Shown here piece after piece: positions 1 through 10,225 of a stretch of 64,000 nt of DNA. How positions within the stretch are numbered: position 1 is the stretch's first letter; each line of letters begins with the position of its first letter. Origin of the DNA: Lachnospiraceae bacterium (GTDB lineage: Bacteria; Bacillota; Clostridia; Lachnospirales; Lachnospiraceae). The position numbers and the translations under genes are program-made. The notes under the pieces are model-generated. The model was not told the origin of the DNA. It did not search any database and saw only the letters and a list, made by a program, of their open reading frames with translations. The stretch spans positions 1 through 64,000 of the forward strand of contig JAJQHZ010000084.1 in the NCBI GenBank assembly GCA_021199475.1, read 5' to 3'.

Positions 1-463
1 TTGTCATCTTATCTGGTGTATTCTTTGTGCTTCGCAGAAACAGCACCGCGCAATTCGGAATTGTAACTTCGAGTATATTGCCAATCCGTTCGCCTTCGTC
101 CAATGCGATCTGTGTCGCATATTCGAAGATTCTGACCAGCATACTGTTGTCTGCGGTACTCTGTACTTCAAATAAATACTTTTTTGATTCTTTTTCTCCA
201 ATGACAGTAAAGCTGCTGTCAGTAATACGTTTGCTTTCTCCCCCATCCTGCTGATTGATGTAATGCTCATTAGGCGCAAAGAGAATCTTTTCATCTCCCT
301 TATAATGTTCGCCAAAGGTCTCATTTAACACCGGCAGTATCAGGGAACTGCAGTCATTTAATAATGTACGGGCCACATCGTCATATGGCGTGGCAGATTT
401 AGAACCAATTTTGCTGTGCGCTGCATTGCTGTTATCCGGCACAGACCGTTCACCTCGGTTTCT
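1..463 (-). CDS. Rpn / PD-(D/E)XK nuclease-family transposase-like protein, N-terminal part, truncated by window edge; possibly frameshifted near its start
   Basis: Reverse-strand reading (not the listed 106 aa ORF frame) gives ...KSATPYDDVARTLLNDCSSLILPVLNETFGEHYKGDEKILFAPNEHYINQQDGGESKRITDSSFTVIGEKESKKYLFEVQSTADNSMLVRIFEYATQIALDEGERIGNILEVTIPNCAVLFLRSTKNTPDKMT, typical of this family. Confidence 0.65.
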
Positions 464-783
464 TTATGCTTCGATTCCTCCTCTTCTGTATGTTTGTTTT
501 CAGGCCGCTCCGTTACCAAGAATATTCATCTCCATCTGCTGATAGCTTTATTATAATTGAGGTTCGTTTAAAATGCAACCGCAACGTTTCTTCTCGTCAT
601 CATCCGCTCAGCGCATTTTCTAGCGATCAACGATCTTCCCCGGTTCCTACTCCTTCCCTTATAGAAATTCGCTCCCGCTATGCTCGCAGCCCAATTTATA
701 AAAAGAACAGCCTCAAAGCAATTTGCTCCAAGGCTGCTCTGTAATTTTATTGCTATCATTCCATCTTATCGTCAATCACCCGC

Positions 784-1314
784 TCACCACATCCGCATAT
801 AATCGCGCATCCAGTAATACAGCTCCGCATACTCATGCGGTGCGAAGCGCCTGCCGAAAAATCGCTCTACAAGACCAATATGAACCGGATCATAGCTTCC
901 TCCCATCAGCGCTTCAAGAGCCATCAGGACTCGCCAGGACTCGTCGAAGCCCATCATGCTCATCCCCGGCGCATGGCGCATACCAAATGGCAGCGCGGGC
1001 GGGTGCGGCGGGCGTCTTCTCATCCCTGCCGGATGTCCCATTTCACCGCCTGGTCGTCCCATGCCTCCGCCCGGACGCCCCATGGCATCGTTTCGCGGAC
1101 CGCCAGCCGGGCCTATTCCCGCGCCGCCTGCCATTGCACGACCGCCTCCTCTGGGCGTCATCTGTCGACCCGGGCCGCCCGCTGAACCTCTGCTTCCGCC
1201 TCCAGGTCCCTGTGAACCTCTGCCTGCATTACCGCCCATCGGTCTTCCACTACCGGATGGGCCTCTTCTTCCGCCGCCGGACATGGAATGTCCTCCGCCT
1301 GCTCTTCCTGCCAT
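784..1314 (-). CDS. Gly/Arg/Pro-rich low-complexity protein with a short ordered C-terminus
   Basis: 176 aa ORF; N-terminal ~110 aa RG/GG-rich, C-terminal DESWRVLMALEALMGGSYDPVHIGLVERFFGRRFAPHEYAELYYWMRDYMRMW looks like a folded domain. Confidence 0.6.
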   Translation of the reverse strand: MAGRAGGGHSMSGGGRRGPSGSGRPMGGNAGRGSQGPGGGSRGSAGGPGRQMTPRGGGRAMAGGAGIGPAGGPRNDAMGRPGGGMGRPGGEMGHPAGMRRRPPHPPALPFGMRHAPGMSMMGFDESWRVLMALEALMGGSYDPVHIGLVERFFGRRFAPHEYAELYYWMRDYMRMW

Positions 1315-1436
1315 CTCAACGTCCTCCTCCTGTTCCTGCCAGTAGCAGCTAATTTTTACTTACCACAAAAATATCTTTCATCGGAATCCCTACACGGAAT
1401 ATACAAAATCATGTTCCAAATAACATTTCCTTACAT

Positions 1437-3062
1437 TTACACCTGCAATGAATTCAAAATCTCAATCTTACAACGATGCTGCTTGCTTTTCTTGTAATAA
1501 CCGATTCCAACAAGAATAATGCGGCCCGTCGTCTTCGGCATCTCTCCCAGTTTTCCCTGGAACTTCATCGCATATTTTTTTTGCTTAATCTGTTTTAATG
1601 CCGTTTCAGGGGAAGCATTTACTTTCAATTCGAGAATAATCCCATCATCAGAATGATTATAAGGATAGAAAATATAATCTACATACCCTGTCCCAGCCTG
1701 ATCTTCCCGTTGGATATCATATTTATTCCGTGCAGCAATATATGCCAGTTTTACACTGCCCGAAAGCTCCGCTTCATTGTCATAATACTTAAGCGGCGAT
1801 TCTGAATTATGCACAAATGCGAGCACCTCTGCTATGGTATCCGTATCCGCCTGATACGTCGCTGCCAGAATCCGCTCCGATTCTTTTTCCAGCTTCCTCA
1901 TATAATTGTATCTCGGTGCCGTTCGCATAATTCGATCAAATTCTGTCTGCAGTTCCATATTGGGAATTCTCACACAGCCATCATGATAATTCAAATACCC
2001 ATATACTGTCATGGCAGAAAGAATTTCATCTTTTCTTTCCAGCGTCTGCGCTGTCGTAGCATATTCTGAGATATCCACCTGCACCTGCTCATCTGCCGCA
2101 AGCATCATCACTGCCTCTTTTACTCCATCAATATCATTTAAAACATAATCCTTTAGCTCCTCATATTCACCAGCCTTCGACCAGTAATTGCCAATCCGGT
2201 TTTCAGAAAACGCAAATACTACCGAATTGGGATTATACAGGCTAAGTCCATTATCATTATGATAGCCATCATACCAATCCTCAAGCTTTTCACGTGTGAA
2301 AGCCGGTGCCTGCGTATTCTCCAGATAACGATGGTACAATTCATCCACTTCTTTTCCTGTAAAACCAAAATATTCATCAAATGCAGAATCATTTGCCATA
2401 TTGTATTCCGCAAAATGATTCATGGTATCGCTGCCTGAATACTTCTTTATCGGAAGAATTCCTGTAATATAGGTCATCTCAATGTACGGCCTGTCCTTTG
2501 TTAAATCTCCTAAAAACGCGGTGAATCTGCCCCGGTCTGTTTCGGTAAAATATGGCCGGTGAAAGATATAGTCCCATTCATCAAAAACCAGGATAAATTT
2601 TTCTCCCTGATACTTTGCGGAAACGTTTCTCAGCATTGCACCTACGGAATCACCGCGACGATGTACAGCATCCGGATACGTTTCTTCAATATCTCCGACA
2701 AGTCCTTCTTTTATATAGCTGATATAATCGTCATACGATGTACAATCGTCCGGACCCTTGCTGAAATTGATATAAATCACATTATGTTGATTCATATGTT
2801 TCTCAAATCCGGTTGTTTGGGCAATCTCAAGCTTTGAAAAAACTTCGCTGCTATCCATTCCGCGATTAAAAAAAGACGCTATCATCTCCGCAGTGATTGA
2901 TTTTCCAAATCTTCTCGGACGTGTAACAGCGATATTACTGCCACCCTGCTCCACAAGCGGAAACAGCTTTTCCAGCAGCTTTGTTTTGTCCACAAAATAA
3001 GGCTTCTTTGTCTCTCTTTCATAAAGCTCATAGGAATCCACCGTATTCAGGTAGCATCTCAT
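1437..3062 (-). CDS. AAA-ATPase-like / PD-(D/E)XK nuclease family protein (DUF1703-type)
   Basis: MRCYLNTVDSYELYERETKKPYFVDKTKLLEKLFPLVEQGG..AVTRPRRFGKS plus C-terminal GTGYVDYIFYPYNHSDDGIILELKVN; GAGGTGATAAAAGA-ATG start at 3062. Confidence 0.9.
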   Translation of the reverse strand: MRCYLNTVDSYELYERETKKPYFVDKTKLLEKLFPLVEQGGSNIAVTRPRRFGKSITAEMIASFFNRGMDSSEVFSKLEIAQTTGFEKHMNQHNVIYINFSKGPDDCTSYDDYISYIKEGLVGDIEETYPDAVHRRGDSVGAMLRNVSAKYQGEKFILVFDEWDYIFHRPYFTETDRGRFTAFLGDLTKDRPYIEMTYITGILPIKKYSGSDTMNHFAEYNMANDSAFDEYFGFTGKEVDELYHRYLENTQAPAFTREKLEDWYDGYHNDNGLSLYNPNSVVFAFSENRIGNYWSKAGEYEELKDYVLNDIDGVKEAVMMLAADEQVQVDISEYATTAQTLERKDEILSAMTVYGYLNYHDGCVRIPNMELQTEFDRIMRTAPRYNYMRKLEKESERILAATYQADTDTIAEVLAFVHNSESPLKYYDNEAELSGSVKLAYIAARNKYDIQREDQAGTGYVDYIFYPYNHSDDGIILELKVNASPETALKQIKQKKYAMKFQGKLGEMPKTTGRIILVGIGYYKKSKQHRCKIEILNSLQV

Positions 3063-3237
3063 TCTTTTATCACCTCGCAGATTGGTGTCGACGTTTTCTC
3101 GCAGCACAGCTGCTCGTTGAGCCTTGTGATTCTCCGCCGCAAGCGGCGAGAATCCCTTCTGCTCACATTATAAATGTTATTCTCAGGCCGCGCAAGTATA
3201 AGATTGATACTTTCCGCATCTGGAAGTGAACAAAGCA

Positions 3238-6200
3238 TTATCCGAAAATAGAAAATATCATCAGCACTGCGCATCCCAGCACAAACACGATCATCCCGGC
3301 ATTTCCACAAGCTGTTCGTATCTTTACACCCTTCGGCAGCTCCAGCTCCGCCTGTGCAAACGACACACGTCGCCAGCTGCGGCAGAACAGCACCAGGCCG
3401 ACGATAGCGGATGCCACGAGCAGGATTACATAACCGCCGTACAGAGCCAGCTGCGGCAGCAGCGGTCCGAGGGCTTCGGGCGAAAGCGTTTCCAGATTTT
3501 CGAGGTTCTCCAGTGCCGACAGGTCAAGCATAGTAAGCAGCGCGGACGGCACGATGCTTCCAAGAAAATTAATACCCATGTGCAGCCCCGCCGAATAGCG
3601 CAGCTTTCCGGTCTTCAGGTAAATGTAGCCAAACAGCAGCCCCAGCGCAAACGCATAGAAGAACTGCGTAAAATTCCCGTGAAAAAGCCCGAACATCAGC
3701 GCCGAGGTGACGACCGCCAGCCGCTCCCCGTAGCAACTCATCCGGTCGATCAGCTGCTTCCGGAATACATATTCCTCGATCAACGGCGCCAGAATCACCA
3801 TAAACAGAATTTTCAGAACAAGCGAATCCGCCAGCGCGTAGGTCGTAATCGCCGCCTCCGCCGATGTACCGGTCAGCGCGCTGATCGCGGTGGTGACCAG
3901 GGTGCCAAGGAGATTTCCGGCATACATCAGGAAGATGGCGATAAAAACTGTCCGCACAATCTGGGACGGCCTCATTGTATGCTTTTCTTTACGGTTTCTG
4001 CCTGATTTTTTATAATTTTCTGTATTATTGCATCCATCTGCAGCGGCATTCTTTTTTGCAAGGTTATTTTCATCAATGATACCATTGCTGCCTGAGCTGC
4101 TGATTTCATTGCTGATATCATTGTCGCCTGAACTGCTATTTTCATCGCTTTCTTCCATCCTGCTTCCACTGTGACTTTTCATTGTGTACACATCCGTACA
4201 TCCCTGCTTCATGTACTCTGCTTCAGGGCAGACAGGCACACGTCGGAAGATCAGCAGTCCAACCGGCACTGCAGCCACATACAGGGGCGCAAAGGTATAA
4301 ACCCACAATCCCCACGAGGTCGAGAGCCATTCCGGAAAGAGCATCGCAGTGGCGATCTGCAGTACGGACGCGATCGCCAGTATCGCGAAGCAGCCGAAAC
4401 CGAGGGTGGAAAAGGTTTTGCGGGCGCGGATGAGACCTGCTTCCTTTTCATTCTGCAAAACTTCCTGTGCAACGGAACTTCTTTCTCCCTCTATCTGATT
4501 CTGATGAGCCTTGCCTGTCAAAATCATAGCTTCTGTAATCGTTTCTTTTTCAGTTACACAGACAGTCTCTTTCTGAAATGATTTCCTCCGCGCCGGTCGA
4601 TCTTTAGGATCCACAACCAGCGGCGTCAGCGCCAGAAAGGCCGCACCAAGCCCGATGTTGACCACCGCAGCCAGCACCGCGGCTATGACGACCTGATCAA
4701 AAACGACTCCCACCGCGATGACTGCCACATCCGGCAGCAGTCCAAAGTAAATAAACATAATCTGCACCAGCTGTTTGACCAGTTTTCCGGCGGACACCGG
4801 CACGGACAGGTTGATGAACGTACCTGTCGTCGTTCCGTAAAAATCAATCGAGAGAATGAACGGAATCCATGCCAGGATATAGAGCGGTTGGACCCGGAAA
4901 ACCGCCTCCGTGAGTATCAGCGCCGGGATCATGTCGAGCAGACAGTTCGCCGTTCCTCCAAGGACTGACCAGAGCAGCTTTTTCTCTGTGCTCTCCGGGA
5001 TCATCCGGAAGAAATCCTTTGACGTATCCTCCTCCAGCGGATTCCCCAGTGTGCGCCAGAACGCGAGGGCTGACAGAGTAAGAACCACCGGCAGGAATCG
5101 AAGCCCATCCGTTTCCGCGCTGTCCTGTAAATATCTGCACAGCGCCGACGCGCCTGCCGCCGCGACCAGATAGAATTCCGCAGTTTTCGTAAAAATCCCC
5201 AGATGCGCGAACCGGAAGCGGTTGTACAGGCTGCGGAAGAAAAAGACGTTCGCCCCGCTCCCATAGCGCATGCCGTCCCGGCGCACTTTTTCGCTCCGGT
5301 CTTTTTTTCGCTTCACGAATCCGGTGCTTTTCTCTGCCTGTCTCACTTCCAGCAGTTCGGCGGTCTCCTCTGACTTCGCCATCGCGTCCTCATAAAAGTC
5401 CGCTTTGATGCTCCATATGATGAGGATCAGCACCACGCATCCCGCAAGCAGCGCAGCCAGGCACAGCAGGGCAAGCGATGTATTTCCCGCAATCGAAAAC
5501 ATACAAAGCCCCTTCAGCCATCCCCAGAACGGAATCCAGCGGGTGATTTTGTGATTGAAAAATGCCGCTGCCGCCCAAAAATGGTCGGAGCCATACGATC
5601 TGCTGCTAAGGAAATACGCAGCCGCCACCACGAGTACCAGGGCGTAAACGCTTTTCCGCAAATACGGCTTCATGCCGGTATGCGTCGCCGCCATGGTATA
5701 AAACAGCACCTGGATCAGCTTGCCGATCACCAGCGTAAAAATCCAGACCAGGATGATCGCGACCGCGCCCCGGATGCCAAGTCCGAGGTTCAGCACCAGA
5801 TTCGGGAGCTGGAGCATCACATAAATACTGGAAATCACGAGCGCGCCGATCTGCGTCATCAGCCGAAACAGCAGCACCGACTGCGGCTTCATCGGCGACG
5901 CAAACAGCAGGTTCACATCCGCGGGCAGAAAAATGCTGCTGCCGCTTTTATCCGCGCCGATCAGTTCAAACAGGAACACCGCCAGAATGATTCCGCCGAC
6001 AATCAGTTCAATCAGGTCAGAGGTCGCGTCTTTTCCGTTTATTTCAAAGGCGAAATCCTCGTCTGAAACCTCAAAGATCACTTCATCATCACTATCAGCC
6101 TCGTTCACATCTCCATTTTCCACAGATGTATCGGGCATATCTCCCGTGTCTGAATCCGCGGCACCCGCGCCGACGGTATATTCATCTGAACCTTCAACAC

Positions 6201-6411
6201 CTGCTCCAACGATATATTCATCGGATTCTTCCGTCAGTTCAGAGGTTTTCTCCGTCTGCTCTTCCCCGACCTCACTTAACATGCCCGCGCCAAATCCAAT
6301 CAGTCCGCCCATCAGTGCGCAGGCGACGATAAAGATCAGCACCCAGGTCTTAAACAGCTTGCGGATCTGGTTCACAAAGGAATGCAGGGCATAGTAACCA
6401 TATAGTCTCAT
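3238..6411 (-). CDS. ABC exporter permease-like protein fused to a CPBP/CAAX-type intramembrane protease domain
   Basis: Multi-TM N-terminal exporter part; C-terminal EEYVFRKQLIDRM...ALMFGLFHGNFTQFFYAFALGLLFGYIYLKTGKL is the CPBP signature (EExxxR, FxxxH). Confidence 0.85.
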   Translation of the reverse strand: MRLYGYYALHSFVNQIRKLFKTWVLIFIVACALMGGLIGFGAGMLSEVGEEQTEKTSELTEESDEYIVGAGVEGSDEYTVGAGAADSDTGDMPDTSVENGDVNEADSDDEVIFEVSDEDFAFEINGKDATSDLIELIVGGIILAVFLFELIGADKSGSSIFLPADVNLLFASPMKPQSVLLFRLMTQIGALVISSIYVMLQLPNLVLNLGLGIRGAVAIILVWIFTLVIGKLIQVLFYTMAATHTGMKPYLRKSVYALVLVVAAAYFLSSRSYGSDHFWAAAAFFNHKITRWIPFWGWLKGLCMFSIAGNTSLALLCLAALLAGCVVLILIIWSIKADFYEDAMAKSEETAELLEVRQAEKSTGFVKRKKDRSEKVRRDGMRYGSGANVFFFRSLYNRFRFAHLGIFTKTAEFYLVAAAGASALCRYLQDSAETDGLRFLPVVLTLSALAFWRTLGNPLEEDTSKDFFRMIPESTEKKLLWSVLGGTANCLLDMIPALILTEAVFRVQPLYILAWIPFILSIDFYGTTTGTFINLSVPVSAGKLVKQLVQIMFIYFGLLPDVAVIAVGVVFDQVVIAAVLAAVVNIGLGAAFLALTPLVVDPKDRPARRKSFQKETVCVTEKETITEAMILTGKAHQNQIEGERSSVAQEVLQNEKEAGLIRARKTFSTLGFGCFAILAIASVLQIATAMLFPEWLSTSWGLWVYTFAPLYVAAVPVGLLIFRRVPVCPEAEYMKQGCTDVYTMKSHSGSRMEESDENSSSGDNDISNEISSSGSNGIIDENNLAKKNAAADGCNNTENYKKSGRNRKEKHTMRPSQIVRTVFIAIFLMYAGNLLGTLVTTAISALTGTSAEAAITTYALADSLVLKILFMVILAPLIEEYVFRKQLIDRMSCYGERLAVVTSALMFGLFHGNFTQFFYAFALGLLFGYIYLKTGKLRYSAGLHMGINFLGSIVPSALLTMLDLSALENLENLETLSPEALGPLLPQLALYGGYVILLVASAIVGLVLFCRSWRRVSFAQAELELPKGVKIRTACGNAGMIVFVLGCAVLMIFSIFG

Positions 6412-7133
6412 CGCGCATCGCCCTCCTCAGTCATATCAAAGAACAGCTGCTCCAGACTTCTTCCATCCGCTGCCAGCTCGTCGCGCGTCAGATTCGCCCG
6501 GATTTTTCCTTCCTTCATAATGATGGTGCGGTCCCAGAGCATATCCACGCTGTCAATCATATGGGTACTGACCAGGACCGTCTTTCCCTCCTGCCGCATC
6601 TCCTCAATCAGTAGCTTTAACTCCTTGATCGCGTGCGGATCCAGGCCGATCATCGGCTCGTCCAGCAGCAGCATCTGCGGATCCGGCAGCAATCCCAGGC
6701 AGAGGTTCAGCTTCTGCTGCATTCCCTTCGAGAGCTCATCGCCGAACTTTTTGCGCTTGTCTGTCAACTCAAATCGTTCAAACAGTTCATCAATTCTTGC
6801 CTGATAAGAGGCTCGTCCCACATTTCCGCCCAGTTTATACGCCCGCGCAATAAATTCCATATGTTCGGACACCGTCAGGTTCGGATACAGTGAGGGCATC
6901 TCCGGTATGTAACCCAGCAGACGGCGCGCCTCCGGCGTTTTATTGGAAAAATTCTTTACCGTTATCTCTCCCTCATATTTCAGAAAGCCGATCATTGCCT
7001 TAATAATCGTACTTTTCCCGGCGCCGTTCGGCCCGAGTAAAACAGTCACCGTCCCCGGATCCAGATGAAAGCTCAGGTCATCGCAGGCCAGCACCTTGCC
7101 GTATTTCTTCGTCACATGTGATACGTTCAGCAT
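6408..7133 (-). CDS. ABC transporter ATP-binding protein
   Basis: MLNVSHVTKKYGKVLACDDLSF..LLGPNGAGKST..LSKGMQQKLNL..LLLDEPMIGLD; ATGA overlap with downstream permease; start set at 7133 rather than the ORF's 7406. Confidence 0.93.
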   Translation of the reverse strand: MLNVSHVTKKYGKVLACDDLSFHLDPGTVTVLLGPNGAGKSTIIKAMIGFLKYEGEITVKNFSNKTPEARRLLGYIPEMPSLYPNLTVSEHMEFIARAYKLGGNVGRASYQARIDELFERFELTDKRKKFGDELSKGMQQKLNLCLGLLPDPQMLLLDEPMIGLDPHAIKELKLLIEEMRQEGKTVLVSTHMIDSVDMLWDRTIIMKEGKIRANLTRDELAADGRSLEQLFFDMTEEGDAR

Positions 7134-7159
7134 TTTTCTCTTCTCCTTTAATTTATGAT

Positions 7160-7885
7160 TTAATTCACCTGCTGCTTCCGAAGAAGCCGCCAGGCTCCCC
7201 CGAGTGCCAGAATAAGCGCCAGCGCTCCTATGACCGGCCACATGCCGGACGGAACTGCCGTGATGACGCCCGCAATCCCCCGAAACAGCCCCGGAATTTC
7301 CTTCTCCTGTTCCGTAATCGCCTCCATCACCCATTGCATCCCAAACCAGAACATCATCCAGAGGATGAAAAATACAATTCTCACACTCTGCCCGAACCGG
7401 TTGCACAGTGTTCCAAAAAGTGCGGCCGCCGCAGGCAGACCAAGCACAGCCGCGATGCCATACCGCAAAAGAATCGGGAAGATGGCAAATTCCGGTTCCT
7501 CCATCGGATACAGCCGGACATTCAGCGCATCCTCCGCTCTGGCAAACACCAGCAAGATCACCATTCCGAAGGTGCTCAGGACCAGATGATTCAAGAGCAC
7601 AGAGACAAAAAATCCCTTTCTTGTACAGCCCAGAGATATCTGCGTGTGAAACTGCGACGTATAGTCCTCCCCAAAATTCGCGAATAAAAATACTGCCCCC
7701 GCAAAAGCCGCAGCGATGGTGGCAAGCGGAAACGTCCCGTCACCCTCGTCAATCACAACTCTCATCAGAATGGCAAGCAGAAGCATCCCCGCCAGAAAGA
7801 AGCCCAGTTCGAGCAGCAGTACTGCCAGACATTTGTTTTCATTGATCTGAAATTGATTTTTGATTGCCTTTTTCATCGTAATCAT
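7160..7885 (-). CDS. ABC-2-like membrane protein (permease)
   Basis: 241 aa, multiple hydrophobic segments, within ABC operon. Confidence 0.75.
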   Translation of the reverse strand: MITMKKAIKNQFQINENKCLAVLLLELGFFLAGMLLLAILMRVVIDEGDGTFPLATIAAAFAGAVFLFANFGEDYTSQFHTQISLGCTRKGFFVSVLLNHLVLSTFGMVILLVFARAEDALNVRLYPMEEPEFAIFPILLRYGIAAVLGLPAAAALFGTLCNRFGQSVRIVFFILWMMFWFGMQWVMEAITEQEKEIPGLFRGIAGVITAVPSGMWPVIGALALILALGGAWRLLRKQQVN

Positions 7886-8081
7886 GCTGAAATCCTCTCC
7901 GCGTAATCATATTGAAATCTTCTTCGCACATATTGTTATCTCTTTGTGAAGCAGTTTGCTCTGTGAATTTTCGTTTTCATAACTGACGAGTCTGTTCCAT
8001 ACCTTTACAAGTGCGCGACTTCTCCAACACTCTATTCGGGATGCCGCTCCGGCGAGGCTGAATCTCATCTGAAACCCTGCG

Positions 8082-8834
8082 TCACCTGCGCACTTCCGTT
8101 TTTCGCAGGCCTCTCTGAATCACCACTCCGGCAGCCGCATACAGCGCGAGCCCAATCACCGGCATCACTGGAGAATGCATCCATTTCAGAACATTCTGAT
8201 TAAAAACCGACATCTCACCTTCCAGTCCCGCTATCAGGCCGCAGACAAAGGCAAAGCCCCCGGCAAGCACGGCATTGAGGATGATTCCGAGCGTTCTATA
8301 TCCTACAGAAACCATTCCAAAAACGGTTCCGATGAGGACTGCAAACATCTCGATTGCAAAAATCAGCGGTAACCACTCCATCCAGAATGTCCCCATTTCA
8401 AACACGGAAAAAAGCCAGGCGATTCCGATCACAACCAGTATCACCGCGCCCTCGCAGAGCCACATGCTCAATGCAGTCAGCCGTCTCGTAGCGTTCATGG
8501 AAATCAGCGTTGTAATGTAATTATTAAAAAGAAATGTCGGACAGACCCATACAGTCACGCCGCCTGCAAGCAGCAGGTAAGGCGGAAAATCTTCCAGCAG
8601 CGCTGCGGCCATCTTCCATGACAGCGGCCAGCCACCGCCCGTTTCTTCTCTCAGTATCGGCACAAGCAGATCCCAGAATAGCGCGACAACCAGAGCGTAT
8701 CCGAACATCTGCAGGCAGATTCTGCCAAAGAAACAGACTATGCGCAGTGAACGGGATGCTCCCACAGTTTCCTTCTTTATCGTATCTTTCCTTTCATTTT
8801 GTGAAACTGTCCCTGAATTGTTCTCTACAGTCAT
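8082..8834 (-). CDS. membrane protein, probable ABC exporter permease subunit
   Basis: 250 aa, several TM segments, located directly downstream of the ATPase gene 8849..10024. Confidence 0.7.
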   Translation of the reverse strand: MTVENNSGTVSQNERKDTIKKETVGASRSLRIVCFFGRICLQMFGYALVVALFWDLLVPILREETGGGWPLSWKMAAALLEDFPPYLLLAGGVTVWVCPTFLFNNYITTLISMNATRRLTALSMWLCEGAVILVVIGIAWLFSVFEMGTFWMEWLPLIFAIEMFAVLIGTVFGMVSVGYRTLGIILNAVLAGGFAFVCGLIAGLEGEMSVFNQNVLKWMHSPVMPVIGLALYAAAGVVIQRGLRKTEVRR

Positions 8835-8848
8835 TTACTTTCTCCCTC

Positions 8849-10024
8849 TTAGTGTTCCTCCCCGCACAGCGCCACGAACAGCTTCTGCAGGCTCACCTTC
8901 TGGATCGTCAAACCAGTACTTCCCCGTGTAAAACCAGGTTTCCGGCCTGACTGACCACGCTCTATATCTGTATCCGTCAGCCGATCCGCCCGCTCATTTT
9001 CTACAGATTCACCTGGCTTCGGCTCCAGCCTATCTGTCCGCTCATTATTTGGGGCTTCACCCGGCTTCGGTGCCAGAATCGTCACGCTCTTGCTGCGCCC
9101 CAGCCGCTCCACATGATGCTGCGTGTACCCCGCGGTCGCGCGGTCCACCTCATCCTCACGCCCGCTCACACACCAGGCGCGCTCCAGCAGCTCCTCCAGA
9201 TTCTCTTTTAGAAGGATGTTTCCTTCATCCAGCAGGATCACTTCCTCAAAAATATCCGCTGCCTCCTCGATAATATGCGTCGAGATCACAAATGTCCGGC
9301 CGGTCTCAGTAAATTCCTCCAGCAGAAGCTGATAAAATTTCTCCCTCGCGACCACATCCAGCCCCGCGACCGGCTCATCCAGAAACGTGAATTCCTCCCC
9401 GCTCGCGAGCGCCACAACAATCGTCACCATCGAAAGCATGCCCTTGGACAGCTTGCTGATCTTTTTCTTCGTGTCCAGCCCAAACTCTGCCACGAGGCGG
9501 TCCGCCATCTTCTGATCCCAGTGCGGAAGGAACAGCGACGCAATTTTCAGATACTCCTTCACCTTCATTGTATTTGCACTGTTTCCAACCATTGTATTCA
9601 GCTCCCGCGAAAAACAAAGATGAGAAAGTGCCTTCGGATTCTCCCAGACCGACTCACGAACGGTCTCCAACCGCAGCTCATTCTTTGCATGTCCCATATC
9701 AGTTTTTGCAGTACGGCCATTTTCGCGACCATTTTCGTCTGTGTCAGTTCTACTGCGACCTTCTACAACACGCTCATTCGCACTGCAGTCCTTCCCTTTC
9801 CAATCCTCTTGTTCTCCAGCGCCTGCAGAAGAAAGCTCCACCACCACACTTCCCTCTGTCGCCGGATTCTGCGAGCTCAGGATGGACAAAAGCGTCGTCT
9901 TTCCCGCACCGTTGCGCCCGATCAGGCCATAGATTTTGCCCTGCTCCAGCTCCAGATCAATGCCGTGAAGCACCTCCTTCTCCCCGTATCGCTTCACAAT
10001 TCCGGATGCCACAATCTTGCTCAT
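8849..10024 (-). CDS. ABC transporter ATP-binding protein with low-complexity insertions
   Basis: MSKIVASGIVKRYGEKEVLHGIDLELEQGKIYGLIGRNGAGKTTLLSILSSQNPATEGSV.. LSKGMLSMVTIVVALASGEEFTFLDEPVAGLD. Confidence 0.92.
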   Translation of the reverse strand: MSKIVASGIVKRYGEKEVLHGIDLELEQGKIYGLIGRNGAGKTTLLSILSSQNPATEGSVVVELSSAGAGEQEDWKGKDCSANERVVEGRSRTDTDENGRENGRTAKTDMGHAKNELRLETVRESVWENPKALSHLCFSRELNTMVGNSANTMKVKEYLKIASLFLPHWDQKMADRLVAEFGLDTKKKISKLSKGMLSMVTIVVALASGEEFTFLDEPVAGLDVVAREKFYQLLLEEFTETGRTFVISTHIIEEAADIFEEVILLDEGNILLKENLEELLERAWCVSGREDEVDRATAGYTQHHVERLGRSKSVTILAPKPGEAPNNERTDRLEPKPGESVENERADRLTDTDIERGQSGRKPGFTRGSTGLTIQKVSLQKLFVALCGEEH

Positions 10025-10225
10025 GCCATTTTCCTCCTCATACCCTGTATTCTTTCTGTTATCTCCCATCCCATTAAAAATTGGTCGCCAGCTAACTCGT
10101 GTATCTTGCACCGCTTAATACGTGAATCGCAAGTTTAAAAACCCAGCCATAGTAAGTCTTCAGATTTTACCAGTCCGGTGCCGGGCTCGGCTGTTTCCTG
10201 CCAGACACGGCTGTTTCCCGACAGG

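Noticed and set aside
3128-3154. GATTCTC-CGCCGC-AA-GCGGC-GAGAATC hairpin as a terminator
   Set aside because: Strong hairpin, but lies in the 5' region of 1437..3062 with no T-tract; function unclear, so not called.
3226-4005. 259-aa plus-strand His/Gln/Arg-rich ORF
   Set aside because: Antisense to the CPBP-encoding end of 3238..6411; shadow ORF.
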